Below, in pieces: positions 35,881 to 47,929 of a stretch of 64,000 nt of DNA. Location: assembly GCF_020360975.1 (NCBI RefSeq), contig NW_025408680.1:1302001-1366000 (forward strand), in the 5' to 3' direction. Made by a program: the position numbers and the translations under genes. This DNA is from Hirsutella rhossiliensis. Its lineage: Eukaryota; Ascomycota; Sordariomycetes; Hypocreales; Ophiocordycipitaceae. Positions within the stretch are counted from its first letter, which is position 1. The number at the start of each line of letters is the position of its first letter. The notes beneath the pieces are model-generated. The model saw nothing but the letters and a program-made list of their open reading frames with translations, had not been told where the DNA came from and searched no databases.

Positions 35881-36037
35881 ATTTATAGCTAGAACAGCTG
35901 CCTGCGAAGCTTATAGATCTTATTACGAAGCTATAGAGTTTAATTTAAACGCATTGCTAGTAAAAATAACTATTGAAGGTTTTGCTGATGCTGCTAGCCC
36001 CTGAATGCGTATCTGATATGTAGCTACGTATTGTGGG

Positions 36038-36077
36038 GCCCGTGACCCCCTTGCTCCCTTCGGGCACTCAAAGGGAT
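36038..36077 (-). repeat. piggyBac right terminal inverted repeat
   Basis: Inverted partner of 33978-34017, 39 of 40 identical. It marks the right end of the element. Confidence 0.88.
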
Positions 36078-36270
36078 GCCCCGTGTGCTTGACTTCCAGT
36101 GACTCCCGACGGCCCCAGCCTACAAACTACATCTTAGGTTGCGGGGCCTGGCCAGGCAGGGTGTCGCATATCAAGCCTGCCTAGGATGATTACTCATGAA
36201 GTGGCGATATTACTACGCAACCGCTGTTGCCTGCCAGGCAACAGCTAATGTGTAGGCAGGCAACAAGCCT
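36078..36270. other. Unmutated unique stretch with Cys/Gly-rich palindromes
   Basis: No gene. Several related inverted motifs of the type GCCTGCC and GGCAGG, for example TTGCCTGCCAGGCAA near 36228-36242, lie upstream of a TATA-like box. Possibly a promoter region. Confidence 0.35.
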
Positions 36271-36274
36271 TTCA

Positions 36275-36556
36275 TTTGTGTATAAAGAGCTGCACAATTC
36301 TCTGCAGCTCATTCACTCACTTCTTGTTCTTTAGATAATTCTCATCAATTGACTGATGCCATTCAGGTCGCTTTGCACAGCCGCTGTCGTGCCAGGTAAC
36401 TGTCTGACGGAGGGGCTATGCGAAGGGGGGGCTGTTGTGCCGAATAGAGATTTGGGGTTATGCGATTGGCAACTCTTACTTTCCCCTTTTAGTTCCGTGC
36501 CAAGAAATCTTCGCGTATTCTCCATAACCTCGCCGACACCCGAGTTCCTCCCTTGA
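36275..36556 (+). other. Promoter-like stretch and short ORF of doubtful status
   Basis: GTGTATAAAGAGC near 36277 is a good TATA-like element. It is followed by a CT-rich leader (CACTCACTTCTTGTTCTTT) and an ATG at 36359. From this ATG a 66-codon frame runs to 36556 (start MPFRSLCTAAVVPG). The GGTAACT after codon 13 could be a 5' splice site. The N-terminus has a mild signal-peptide look but no similarity I recognise. It may be the 5' end of a truncated secreted-protein gene, or chance. Confidence 0.25.
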
Positions 36557-36727
36557 ATTCCAGCCCAAGGCACCTGCTCCGTGACACGCGCGAGTCATCG
36601 CAACAGGTCTAAGTGCTAAGCCTCACGCTTGCCTCATATAGACCTATATCTGGTCTTGCGCTATAACAACAGAGAAGGCCAAGCCGCAAAACTTTAAAAG
36701 GACCAAGGACTGTGTCTAAAAGCAACA

Positions 36728-37295
36728 GTGTCGCTGGCGAGTCGGCGACCGCAGCCAGGCTGTCTCCGCCCGTTGCTTTTTTTAGAGGCGCTGGGGATCT
36801 GTGACATCAACCTTTGGACCTCGGAGGTGGGTTTGTTCAGGAAGCTGGTTTGCGCTGCCATCCTACCCCCCACACGGGAACGGGATGAGGAACAAAGCAA
36901 GCAAGCGGTTCATATCACCAATGCAGAAGATTGTCTCGGCGGTGGCAGGAGTTCATACGGATCGAATGGAAGTCATCCACGAGTACGCGTTGCCGCCATG
37001 GACCAGCCGCATCCCAGTGGTGGGCGAAGACGACCCAGCGAAGGCGGTCAAGGCAGCAAACGATGTCGGTGGAATCATCGTAGCAACGTCTACCGGTAGC
37101 TCGCAGAAAGACGGCATGGTGGGAATGGGAGGCGTCGTATGCGGCATGGCTCGCAACCGCCCAGGCGAGATTTTTGGCAGCTATTCCGTCACTCTCGGGC
37201 CTGCAGACGAGCAGAATGGCGACCGATACATGGGCACCCGGGTGCCCAAATTACGTCAGCCGCTATACAACCACTGTAAAGCGCTGCAACTTTAG
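36728..37295 (+). pseudogene. Unmutated LINE RNase H fragment
   Basis: A plus-strand frame contains ALPPWTSRIPVV, KAVKAANDVGGIIVATSTGS, KDGMVGMGGVVCGMA and SYSVTLGPADEQN. This is the region before and at the start of the RNase H domain of fungal LINE reverse-transcriptase polyproteins. The match breaks off after DEQN (about 37215), and the remaining codons to the stop at 37295 look unrelated. Composition is normal, with CA and TG intact, unlike the other elements. It is a 5'- and 3'-truncated fragment and not a host gene. Confidence 0.65.
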
Positions 37296-37399
37296 CGCGT
37301 TTGCGCTTAATCCTAGTGTGTGCGCCAACCGAAGGATCAGACGATACAAGTGCTGTAACTTAAGACAGTTCTTTACGGACGATATTGCACCCGCGAAAC

Positions 37400-38521
37400 G
37401 TTTACTTATATAAAAAAAAGAGCTAACTTTAATATAGGTTATAGTTAATAACTCCTTACCCTTTACTACTTTTATAAATAAAAGCTATTAATATTATACT
37501 ATAGTTAATAAAGCGCTTATATAAAAGATATAAGTATTAATAAAAAGAATTACTTTAATATAAGTAAAAAGTGCCTTAAGTATAATAAAGGGTATAGAGA
37601 TTAAGGGTATTATATAGCTAGCTATAAAGGTTAATAGCTATAATAAGCTAATTATAGCTTATATAATCCTTTAACTAAAGTTCCTTATAGTTTTAAAGAA
37701 ACCTTAGTTATTATATATAAAGTTATACTTAGTTTTATATTAAAAGAAGTAATAGTTTAATCTTATATAATAATAGTTCTATTATAATAATAGTTTTATA
37801 ACTATAAGTATAAGCGTTTAAGCTTTATACTTCGCTTAAGAAGTTCTTACTTTTATCTTTATAAAGATAGTATAATAAGTAAAGTAAGAGGAAGGTTAGG
37901 TAGCTATTAATATAGCGGTTTATATAGTTAGCTTATTAAATATTAATAAAGCTCTTTAAATAAAAAAACTAAAGTTACTTTTTAAGCTATAGTAATATAT
38001 ATTAAAGCGCTTTTATAACCTCTTATTATTATTTAAGTTATAAAAAATAAATAAGCTTAACTTATATAAGCTAATAGTAAACTATAAGGTTATACTTATA
38101 TTAATAAAAAAGGGTAAGACCTACTTATATTATTTAGCCCGCTATATAGTATATTATATATAAAGTTACTAGTATTAAAGAAGATACTAAGGGACTTCTT
38201 AAATAAAGATCTTATTTAAGTAAGTAGTTTTAAGGTAAAGGCGCTTATTTTATTTATATATAAGCTAAGGGGTAGGATATACTTTTATTATAACTATAGA
38301 GTACTAAATATAATTATAAAACTAAACCGCTACCTCTTAGCTTTAATCTTAGATATATTTTATACCCTTTTAAAAGTAAAGTAGTTTATAAAGCTTAATA
38401 TATTATAAGTATTTTATAAGGTATAAGTTATAAAAAGAAATAAGTAAAAGATAGCGTTTTATATATATTATAATTTATTTTAGTAGCTTATAATACTTTT
38501 TAGCTTCTTAAAAGCACTTAC
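37400..38521 (+). pseudogene. Gypsy pol fragment (protease to first half of reverse transcriptase)
   Basis: The plus-strand frame reads as a Ty3/Gypsy protease-linker followed by reverse transcriptase: YNYRVLNIIIKLNRYLLALI (about 38.3 kb), FIKLNILQVFYKVQVIK and KIAFYIYYNLFQ, ending near LKALTTFQ just before 38521. These correspond to motifs 1-5 of the RT fingers and palm. It stops before the catalytic YxDD because the SINE is inserted here. Heavily RIP-mutated. The continuation beyond the SINE at 56746 is not clearly RT. Confidence 0.65.
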
Positions 38522-38799
38522 TACCTTTTAGTATTATTAATTATTATTATTAAGATTATACTAGTAACCTATTTAAAGGTATCTAAAACTTCGACGTTAA
38601 ATAGGAGGGAAAAACTAAAGTACCTAAAGGAAAACCCTCCCCTCTTTTATAGCTAGTCCGCCCTTATACCGGGTCGCGGTTATAATATATAGGAATCTTA
38701 CGCCGGCTATCTTAGGTATCGTTATAGTTAGTCGGAATTATATTAGCCCCGCTATAAAGTAACCTTAGAAAGTAACTCCTTTATATACGCGGGGTATAT

Positions 38800-39505
38800 T
38801 ATTACGGGACACCCTATAGTCGATAATCTAGGTACTTATAATAATATCGGCCTTCCTTAGGGAAGTTACCCCTAACTCCCTAAGGCTTCCTATAGAAGAA
38901 GGAACCCGGAAGCTACCGGGCAAACTCTAGGAAATTACCCGGAAATCCTAGAAACAATAACCGAGCGGATTATATAGACGTTTTATAGAGATTTCCCCTA
39001 GGGATATATTATATAGGGAATATACTATAATTTCCCGAGTAATAATAGCTCCTTAAGGATTATACCGATATTTCCCTAAGAAGTTACTATAAGAATATAG
39101 CGGGGAAATTATAGAGAAATACCTATGCCTACCTAGGGAAAATACTAGGAAATACCACTAATACGCTATACTACCGTCGCACGATTATAAGGTTAAGATA
39201 TTACTCGGTTAAAACCCTAAGTAAGGTCTTACGCTCGCTATAGTATATATAGAAGATAGAGAACCCGCTAGATCTTAGGCGGGTAGAGAAGAATATAAAT
39301 AGTTATTACTACTTTTACTTTAACTTATAAGACTAGTAGCTAGTCTATATTTAACGCGCGTAATAACGTACGGTAGCTAGTCTATATAATATATTTAATT
39401 ATATATAGTAGCTAGTCCGTTTAATTACCTATTAAACCTATACCGGATCTAGGTAGACGGTAAGGTTAACGTACTAGCCCTATACCGAGGGACTAGTATA
39501 TAATA
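38800..39505 (+). repeat. Gypsy-4 5' LTR (706 bp)
   Basis: Starts TATTACGGGAC (from TGTTACGGG) and ends GTATATAATA. Same length as the 3' copy, differing mainly by C/T and G/A. Confidence 0.92.
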
Positions 39506-39599
39506 AATAGTAGTAATTCTAATTCCCTTAAATATCTATTCTCCTAAAGTCTATATTTAGTAGAACGGAAGATAAAAAATAAGGAAAGGAATAAGTTAA

Positions 39600-42500
39600 C
39601 CTTAACCTATAAACCCCGATATCTTTTTAGGAAGAAAGCTCTTACTCGCGTACTAACGAATACCGGCTTCCTAATCTCTTTTTATAGAAGAAATACTTAG
39701 GGAACTCTAGATAAAGGCAGAACTTCGATATATTAAAGCTTAAGTATTATAGAGCTTCTATTAGCGGTTAGAAAGATACCTATTTCTAGGTTATTTCCTA
39801 TTAAGTGCCTATAGAAACGGAAGATAGCTAGATCGCCTACCTTAGTAATAGGAATAACGCTTAAAAGAATTAAGAGCGGAACTTCTACGATATAACTTAC
39901 TAGCTTACCTAGCCGATCGTTAAAACCTATAGGAACGAATTAATAACCTAGAATACGTTCTAGCGACGAGGTAATATTAGCTATAAGTAACGGAGCCGCA
40001 CGGAAATCGGTATAGTATAGCTTCCCCCGCCCCGCCCTAACTACCTCTATTAAAAGGATAAAGCCTTAGAAGTTCGCTAAGAAGTTCGCTAAACTACGAC
40101 GAATAAAATAAGGAAGAACCTCTAAATAATACTACCCCTAGCGGCACGTTTATAATAATAACCCCGGCGAACTAGCTAGTAAGTCTAATTATAGAAGAAG
40201 CTCTTATAAGACTACTAGTAAAAGCTATAGTAAGAGAAACTAGGGATAATACTACCGTAAACCCTCCTCGAGCACCTATAGCATGTATTAGACTAAAAGA
40301 TATAAGGAAGTTTAACCCCGCTAGCCCCTTTAATATAACGTTTAACGTCCTTAAAGAAACTAAGAAAACGATTATATATAGAAACGTTAATCGATTTATC
40401 GATTCCTTAAAATAGGTAGCTATCCGCGGACCGGAATACGCTAATAAACTAGTAATACTAATCCCTAGCTTACTCCGTAGAACCGCTATTAAATAGTATT
40501 CCGGCGATCTTAGCGAGTCCGACTAAGCTATACTTTATACCCTAGACTAGGGATATACCGCCTAGTATACTAAACTATAAAAACGCTTCGCTATCTAGCT
40601 AGAAGTAGTTTTAAGATCGTTATAAATAGAACGATTTACTACCTTAGATATTATAAACGGAGCCGACTTCTATAGATAGATATTAAAGCTCCGCTAAAAA
40701 GCAAAAGTAGTACTATACTTAAAAGAGCACCTTACTATACTAGTCTATTAATAACTAAACGTATTACTATAAGAATTATTCCGCTAACCTACTAGTCTAG
40801 AATTATTCGATACCTAGATTAATAACTATAAGTAACTTATCCTATAGTTAGAAACTAAGCTAACGGTCTGGTTATAGGGGAAGATAAGTAACGTAGTAAA
40901 AGGACGCGTATAAGGCGGGTTACGCGAAACTAAGAACGAGACTATAGTAAACTCTACCCTATCTATAGCTAAACTAACTAGCTAGAAACCCCGGGAATAA
41001 GGATAATTCTAATAGAAAGGAAATACGACGACTACGTTAAGATAGAATAATCTACGCTAGATAGATAGGGGCCTAGCACTAAACTAGTTAACTAGTCCTT
41101 AAACCGGACTATAGCCTTAGGATTCGAAACTAAAGGAGGGCTCTTAAGAAAACCTAATCGTTATTAACCTCGCCCGTTAGCTTTAAGCGGCACTAACTAA
41201 CGACTAAGGTAGGATCTATCTTTCCTAGGAAATATAATACTAGATCCTATTTACCTAGGATAAAGGGCTAGAAGATAGTAATACTACCGCTAACGTAAGA
41301 GAAGAAACTAAAGAAGTAGAAGATAAGATTCTATTTATTCCTAATATAATAGAACTAGAACCTATAGGACCGAGCCGTTCGCTTAGAATACTAAGGAACT
41401 AGCTAACTATAAGAGCGGCGCTATAAACCGAAATATTAGATCTATTAAAGCCGTCTTAGTTTACGTACGCCTAGATATCCGTCTTCGGAACTAAAGGCCT
41501 AGACTAGCTATTAAACGTATATATAGACTTTAGTATAGCCCGCTCTATAATTAAGGAAGACTAGCTTAACTACTTTAACGATATAACCCTTAATATAACT
41601 TAGTAGGTCCTACTATCTAGTATAGGGAAAAGCCGAACTAAGGGTTAGGCGACCTTAATAATAAATATCCTAGGGAAATAAGGAATAGGATTTAAGGTTA
41701 GATAGTTTACTATCGGCGCCTAGGTAGTCTAGACCCTATTTATAGGATTATTACTTAGATAAGATTTCTTAGTACTAAACGAAGTCGATATCCTAAATTC
41801 TAAGAGAATAATATCTATTAGCTTATACGGTAACTTAATAGTCGTAGCTCGCTTAACTTAACGGGGCTACGCAATCCGTCGTTAGGTTATATACTAAGCT
41901 AACGTTAACGTCCTTATATATAGGATAGAACGCCTACTAGCGTAGATTAAGGACGTACTAAGGGATCGTGACCTAGTATTCTTTCTAAGAGACCTATTAT
42001 TAGCTTATAACTTAATCCGAGGTATAACTCTAGTTACGGCGGTTAATACTACCGCTCGCCGCGTTAGATTTAAAAAAGGATAGCACTTAAGGACGCTAGT
42101 AGACCTTAGCGACGAAATATAGTTCTTATAGATTAACCTACCTAAGGAAACCCTAGCTAGGGTAACTCTAACTAAAGAGCCGGCCGTACGTAAAACTACG
42201 GAATATAGCGACCTATACTAGGTTACTAACCTATTAGTAGAAACCCTAGAAGAAGGGAGCCCTAAGTCTATTAGAGGGGAACTCCCTTTATAGACGTATA
42301 GCTAGACTCCGAACTATAAGATTAGGATTTTATAAGACTATAGCCTCCTAGAAATAACTACTCTAAAGGACGTTAAAATCTATAATTAAAACCCTATATT
42401 TATAGAAAAGATCTAACGTATAGTCGCCTCCTTCCTAACCCTATAAAAGGACTAAGGTACTATTAAGGTCTACCTAGACTACTATATATATATTCCGCTA

Positions 42501-45475
42501 ATAGAAAATTAGTACCTATATAAACTAGCGTCTAGGGCTTACCCGCTTAGCTAGAAGAATAAGGCACTAATCGACTAGACCTACGAGGACCTATACTAGA
42601 AGGGGCGTATAAAATAGGCTATAGAGGTAACCCCGTTTACTTGCCCTATATTCGTAGTTTAGAGAACCGTATATAGTAACGAAAAGGGCTAAATAGTAGT
42701 AGACCTACGCGCTCTTAATAGCGTAGCTATCTTAGACGCCTACCTAATACCGCTCTAGGGAGATATAATCTAGAAGCTCTAAGGGAAACGCTTTATTTCC
42801 GCTATAGACGCTCGGTCTTTCTTTTATTAGTTCTTTATCTATAAGGAGTATCGGGAAAGGTTTACGGTAATTAGCTATAGAGGATTAGAACGACTAACGG
42901 TAGCCCTAATAGGATATAAGAACTTACCTATATACGTTTAAAGATTTATAGACTAAATCCTCTAGGAATACGCGGAATATTCCTCTAGGTATATCGATAA
43001 TATTATAATATACTTAGATATAGAAGATAACTACGTTCGTTACCTTTAAGCTATCTTTTAACTCTTCGTAGACTATAACCTAGCCCTAGCTAGATCGAAA
43101 TTATTCCTAGGCTACCTATCTATAGAACTATTAGGATTTCGAGTTAATAGTATCGGCCTAATAAACACCGAAGAATAAGTATAGGTATTATAGGATATAG
43201 AGTTTCTAAATACCCTATAAGTACTAGAAAAGTAGCTCGGCTTAGTTAACTAGCTATAGTACCTAGTAGCTTACTTCTCTTAGAGGGTAAAGGCGCTCTA
43301 GGTTTAGAAAATAGCGATACTTAAGGAAGCACGGGATAGTTAAGCGCTGCCTAAAGGACTAGTAAGGAATAGATATACCTCTAAGATAATATACTAACCT
43401 TCCTTAGCGGAGGAATAGGCCTTCTAAGATATTACGAATGCTCTTATAGAACTAACGCGGCTATACTATTTTAACCTATAACGGCTATTATTCCTATAAA
43501 TCGACGCTAGCCGCGAGCTAGGCTTTATAGTAGTAGCCTTCTACCTTATACCGGGGGTAGACTAGAACCTAGGAAGGACCCCGCCCTAGATAAGTATCTA
43601 GCTAATCTTTTACCTTAGTAAACGCCTAACCGATAGAGAACCTAGATACTAGCTTATAGAACTTAAAGTCGCCTATCTTTCCTAGGCTTATCGGAAGCTC
43701 TAGTTATATATTATCTCTACCTTACTACTAAAAGTCGTTATACTAACTAACTACGCCGCTATAAGCGTAATCCTAAAGTAAATATCGTTATTTACTACTA
43801 GTATAAAGATAAATAATCGGCTTATACTTACTTTATAGTACCTTAGCTAGTTTCCCCTAAAGGTCTACTATATTCCTAGAACTATAAATATCCTTACCGA
43901 TATACTATCTCGACTACTATCCGTAATATCTAGGAAATATAAACCTAGGGAATTAAACCGCGTCTAGGAAGATAAAGTACTAATTAAATATATATATATA
44001 GTTATAGAATCCTTTATTTAACCTAACCTATACTAAAAGATCTAGGAAGTATACGCGGAAGAACCTAGGTAGGCTAGTATACTAGAGTAGCTTAGAAGTA
44101 ATAAGTCCTAGGTCGGTCTCCTATTTATTAAGCGGAATAGGTTACTCTACCTAGTTAAGACCTAAGGTTATTACCGGCTTTATATCCCTACTACCTACGC
44201 CGAGGAAATTATCGCTAACGACTATACGCGTAAGTTCTACCTTAGACGGCGAAGGATATAAAAGGAATTATCTTCTACGTTCGCTATTACTAGCCTTAAG
44301 AAGCTTATCGACGGCTTTATCGATAAGTACGATGCTTACTATAGGAACTAAACTAACCGGTTAAAGGCCCTTAGTAAGTTAGTTCTAATTACTTCCCTAG
44401 CCTTACCTTTCTATATAATCGCTATAGATTTCGTAATAGGGCTCTTAAACGTCCCCGCGGACCGAACTCTATAGATACTACCTATTAAGGTCTACTATAA
44501 TATACTACTAATAGTAACCGATAAGTTCTTAAAAATAGGGCTCCTTATCCTAAGCTACGATTAGTTTACCGCGGAAGACTAAGCCGAGGTATTATTTACT
44601 AAGTTAATACGCTATAACTAAGGGATTCCTACTTAGATTATTTCCGACTAAGACCCTAAGTTCCTTTCGGCGTTCTAAAAGGGACTATAGATAGCGTATA
44701 GGTCTAAGTTACTAGTATCTATAGCTTAGTATCCTTAGACTAACGGCTTATCGGAATAACGTAACTAGGTAGTTAAAACTACGCTCTAGTTCTTTACGAC
44801 TAACTTCCTATCCCGTCGATAAGTCGACGCGTTACTATTACTTTAATTTACCCTTAATAACTCTTACTCCTTAGTAATCGGTACCTCTCTAAGCGAGCTA
44901 CTAACTAGGATATAGATAAACGATAGTAGGCGATACCTTAGGGAAGGCCCCCTATAAATAGATAGGGAGATACTTTAAGACTAAGCTAGGATCTCGATCG
45001 CTCTAGCTTAGGCGGGAATAAAGAAGCGGTACGACGCGAAGTACCGAGCGCTAGAGTTTAAGCCTAGGGACTAGGTATAGCTCTAGCTAGGGAAAGGATA
45101 TAGCGTAGCTAACGGATAAGTAGCGAAGTTAAAGGAGCGCTATATAGGACTATTCGAAGTCCTTAAACGGATCGGCTATCTAGCCTACCGCCTCGACCTA
45201 GCTAGATCCCTAAATATCTATAACGTCGTTTCTATCGTATAGCTATAGCCGGCCGAATAACTAGACGCCCGACCCGGCCCGGAACCTAATACTAACTACT
45301 AGGAAGTTAAAAGAATCCTTAACTTTAAAACTTATAAATATAGCTAAGGGACTACTTATATAGAATACCTCGTTAGCTAGAAAGGCTAGCTAAGTAGCTA
45401 TAATTCCTAGGTAGCCGCTAAGGATATTATCGCCGAAGACCTTATTAAAGAATTTAACGTATAGTAAGGAGCGTT
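39600..45475 (+). pseudogene. Gypsy-4 gag-pol remnant
   Basis: Plus-strand polyprotein broken by RIP stops. The reverse transcriptase YIDD box is at 42990-43001 as YIDN followed by IIIYLD. Integrase is around 44.4 kb (IAIDF-IGLLNVPADRT, TDKFLKIGLLI), and the proline-rich C-terminal part is near 45.1 kb. The final segment at about 45.30-45.47 kb (ILNFKTYKYS, YLVS-KG-LSSYNS, DLIKEF) reads as a chromodomain, which in this family directs integration to marked chromatin. Gag lies in the first 2 kb but its start cannot be fixed. Confidence 0.85.
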
Positions 45476-45759
45476 ATAAGGTCGTATTACCTATACTTAA
45501 AAGCTCCGCGCGCGCGTTATATAACGGTATAAGCCGCCGTAGCTAAGGGAGAAATAATAGTATATAGTATACGCCGTTACCGTTCGTTCTCCTAGAAGTC
45601 TAGGGATAGGTTAACTAGCTAATAAGTATTAATAGGCCGCCCGCAGCGAATAGTAATCCGATATTATATTTTAGTACCCGCGTTTATTTTATTTTAGGAA
45701 CCTAATTTCCTTATCCTTTTACGCTCCCCTTTCTATACTAAACCGCGCTCCTCTTATAC

Positions 45760-47258
45760 CTATATTTAAGGTTCCCGCTATCTAAGGCTATAAGTATTAT
45801 AGTAAGGACCTAGTATTTCGCTAGTATTTCTCTAACTAAATCTGCCGCCGACCGCTGCGCCTAAGCTTTAAGGGGTTCTAATAAGTAGTCTAATTATACG
45901 GGAATAAGGTAAAGCTCCTTTAAAACCTTAAGTTTAATATAGCCGCTTTTACTAAGTAGAAGTAGGATAATTATAGTATATATACTAACTACCGCGACCT
46001 CCTTACTAGAGAAGGATATAACCTCGATATAGGCCTAGTAGAAAACGGTATATACTACGCCCGCGGGTAGTTCGCCCCGTCGTTTAATAAGGACGAGCTT
46101 CTCCCTCCGTCGTTACGCGACCTAGACAGGGCTATCTTCCCTAATAAAACTAAGACGATAACTAGCGCCCTCGGAACCGCGTAGATCGCTACTATCTTAG
46201 CTAACGTTATTAATAAGCTCCTATCCGGATAGGTCGCCTCTATAGACGCTAAGATACTTAAGATTATCGCTACCGTTACTAGCGTAAAGTGCCTTCCCGC
46301 TTATCTAAAGATATTTAAGGCCGCCGCTATAGAGGAGCGCGAGGCTATTAGTATACCGGGAACCTATAAGTTTAGGGAGAGCCTTAAGCGTACCCCGGCT
46401 AAACCTAGAGGATCTAGCATAGTAGACCTTACCTTCGATAAGCTATTACGAAACTTATTCGCTAGACGCTTACTCGCCGCCGCCGCGGCCCCGCCCTCTA
46501 CTCCTTTTAAACGGGCTAACCTATTCGCTAAGGAATAGGCCCTAATACTAGTCTAATAGAAGCTTAACCCCTTCTAGGTTCTAAGCTATAAAAAACCTAG
46601 ACTATTCCCTATTATACCTTTTATAGTATACTACGATAACCTAGCTAATATAGACGGCTATATAGGTATTATTTACTCTAGGTTAAAAGTACTAGTCTAT
46701 AGAGCCCTAGACGCGGCCGTGATTTAGGTAAATCTATTCGCTACTATCTATAAGGAGGCCGACGCCGACCTCTCGCTCGGCTAGTACGCCGCCCTCGCTA
46801 GAGTGCCCGCTAGCTTTATTTATTAGTTCGCTTTCGCTGCCTACCTCCTAGATAACTCGCCTAAGCTCGCCGCGGTATACTAGAGAGTAGCCCGCGTTAG
46901 CCCCCTTCGTACGCTAGTAGCGGCCCGCCCTTATACGGCTAACGTAATAGCTTATTTTAACTTATTAAACTAGAAGTTTACCGATATATACCTAGGTAGG
47001 TTCTAGAACCTAGGCCCGACTATATAGGCACTAGTAGTAGTAATCTATAACTAGGTTCTAGCCTCTTATAACGGACTAGCTATAATACTTCTAGTAGAAC
47101 CGGCCCCGAATAATGCTTATAGCGTGCCTATTTATAGAGCCTCCGATATATAGGATACCCTAGACGACGTGCTAGTAGGCCCCGAGGATTTAATAGAGGA
47201 GGAAGCTAAGGAGGAGATTACCCGCCCTACCCTTACCCCCGCGGCGTAAGATAGTTAG
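45760..47258 (+). pseudogene. Extra ORF after pol in Gypsy-4
   Basis: A second plus-strand frame of about 500 codons after the chromodomain, ending near 47258. Conserved-looking stretches include SLRDLDRAIFPNKTKT, LKIIATVTSVKCLPAYLKIF and SIVDLTFDKLLRNLFARRLL. Stops fall at Trp and Gln codons, so the frame was once translated. Its start region has a CX2C-like pattern (GYKYYSKDLVF with Tyr from Cys). There is no membrane segment, so it is not an envelope-like gene. I do not recognise the family. Confidence 0.5.
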
Positions 47259-47390
47259 TTACTAGTTTAGCCTCGTTATATCCTTAGTCTTAGTTATTTT
47301 TTCTACCGGCTTAGCTATAGAGCGCCCTTAGTTATAATTAGTTTTCTCTAGCTTAGCCGCTCTACGCCCCTAGCCTTACTTATTTATTAC

Positions 47391-47874
47391 TGTTACGACC
47401 ACGGTCTAGCGAACCGCGGGGACCAATATATATTACGAGGTCACGTAACGTAGGGAGCAAGGAATATTAGACAGACCGACGGGCTAATTAAGTTTAGAGC
47501 GACGGGTTACTCTAGCGCTCTAACGCTCTACGGCTAGGATCGTAGGATCACTCTAGCGCTCTAGCGCTCCTAGACGACGGGATCACCTAGCGCTCTCGGC
47601 GATCTAGGGAAGCTCTCGAGATATATAAGGAAGGAACGGAATACTCCTTTAGATAGATAGCTCGATAGCTTTTAATATTATAATTATTACGATCTCTATT
47701 ATAATCTTATCTCTAATTCCGATCACTTAATTACCTAGTTATAGTCTACGGTCTACGACCTCTAACTTATTACTAACGTAATATACTTATTATTGCTTAG
47801 ACTACGCCTTATTATATCTACTAATATAAACCCCTCGATAGGTTTATCCCTTAGGAATAATACCGGTGGTTATA
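47391..47874 (+). repeat. Gypsy-5 5' LTR (484 bp)
   Basis: Begins TGTTACGACC with TG still intact and ends GGTGGTTATA. The 3' copy begins TATTACGACC. The two copies differ by a small number of mostly C/T and G/A changes. Confidence 0.93.
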
Positions 47875-47929
47875 TATTAAAAGCTCTTATTTAGTGCAAT
47901 ACCGCGTTACTCTAAGTAATATCGTAACT

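Larger units (their letters stand above)
33978..36077 (-). mobile_element. piggyBac-type DNA transposon with 40-bp TIRs
   Basis: Terminal inverted repeats at 33978-34017 and 36038-36077 (start ATCCCTTTGAGTGCCC) match at 39 of 40 positions and bracket a minus-strand piggyBac-like transposase. The total length is 2100 bp. The interior is moderately RIP-mutated, less so at the 3' end of the transposase. I see no TTAA on either side, although piggyBac elements normally duplicate TTAA. Confidence 0.8.

Noticed and set aside
47391..47874. Gypsy-5 LTR as part of Gypsy-4
   Set aside because: A perfect ATTAC duplication and a second identical-length copy at 54788 show it belongs to a separate nested element.
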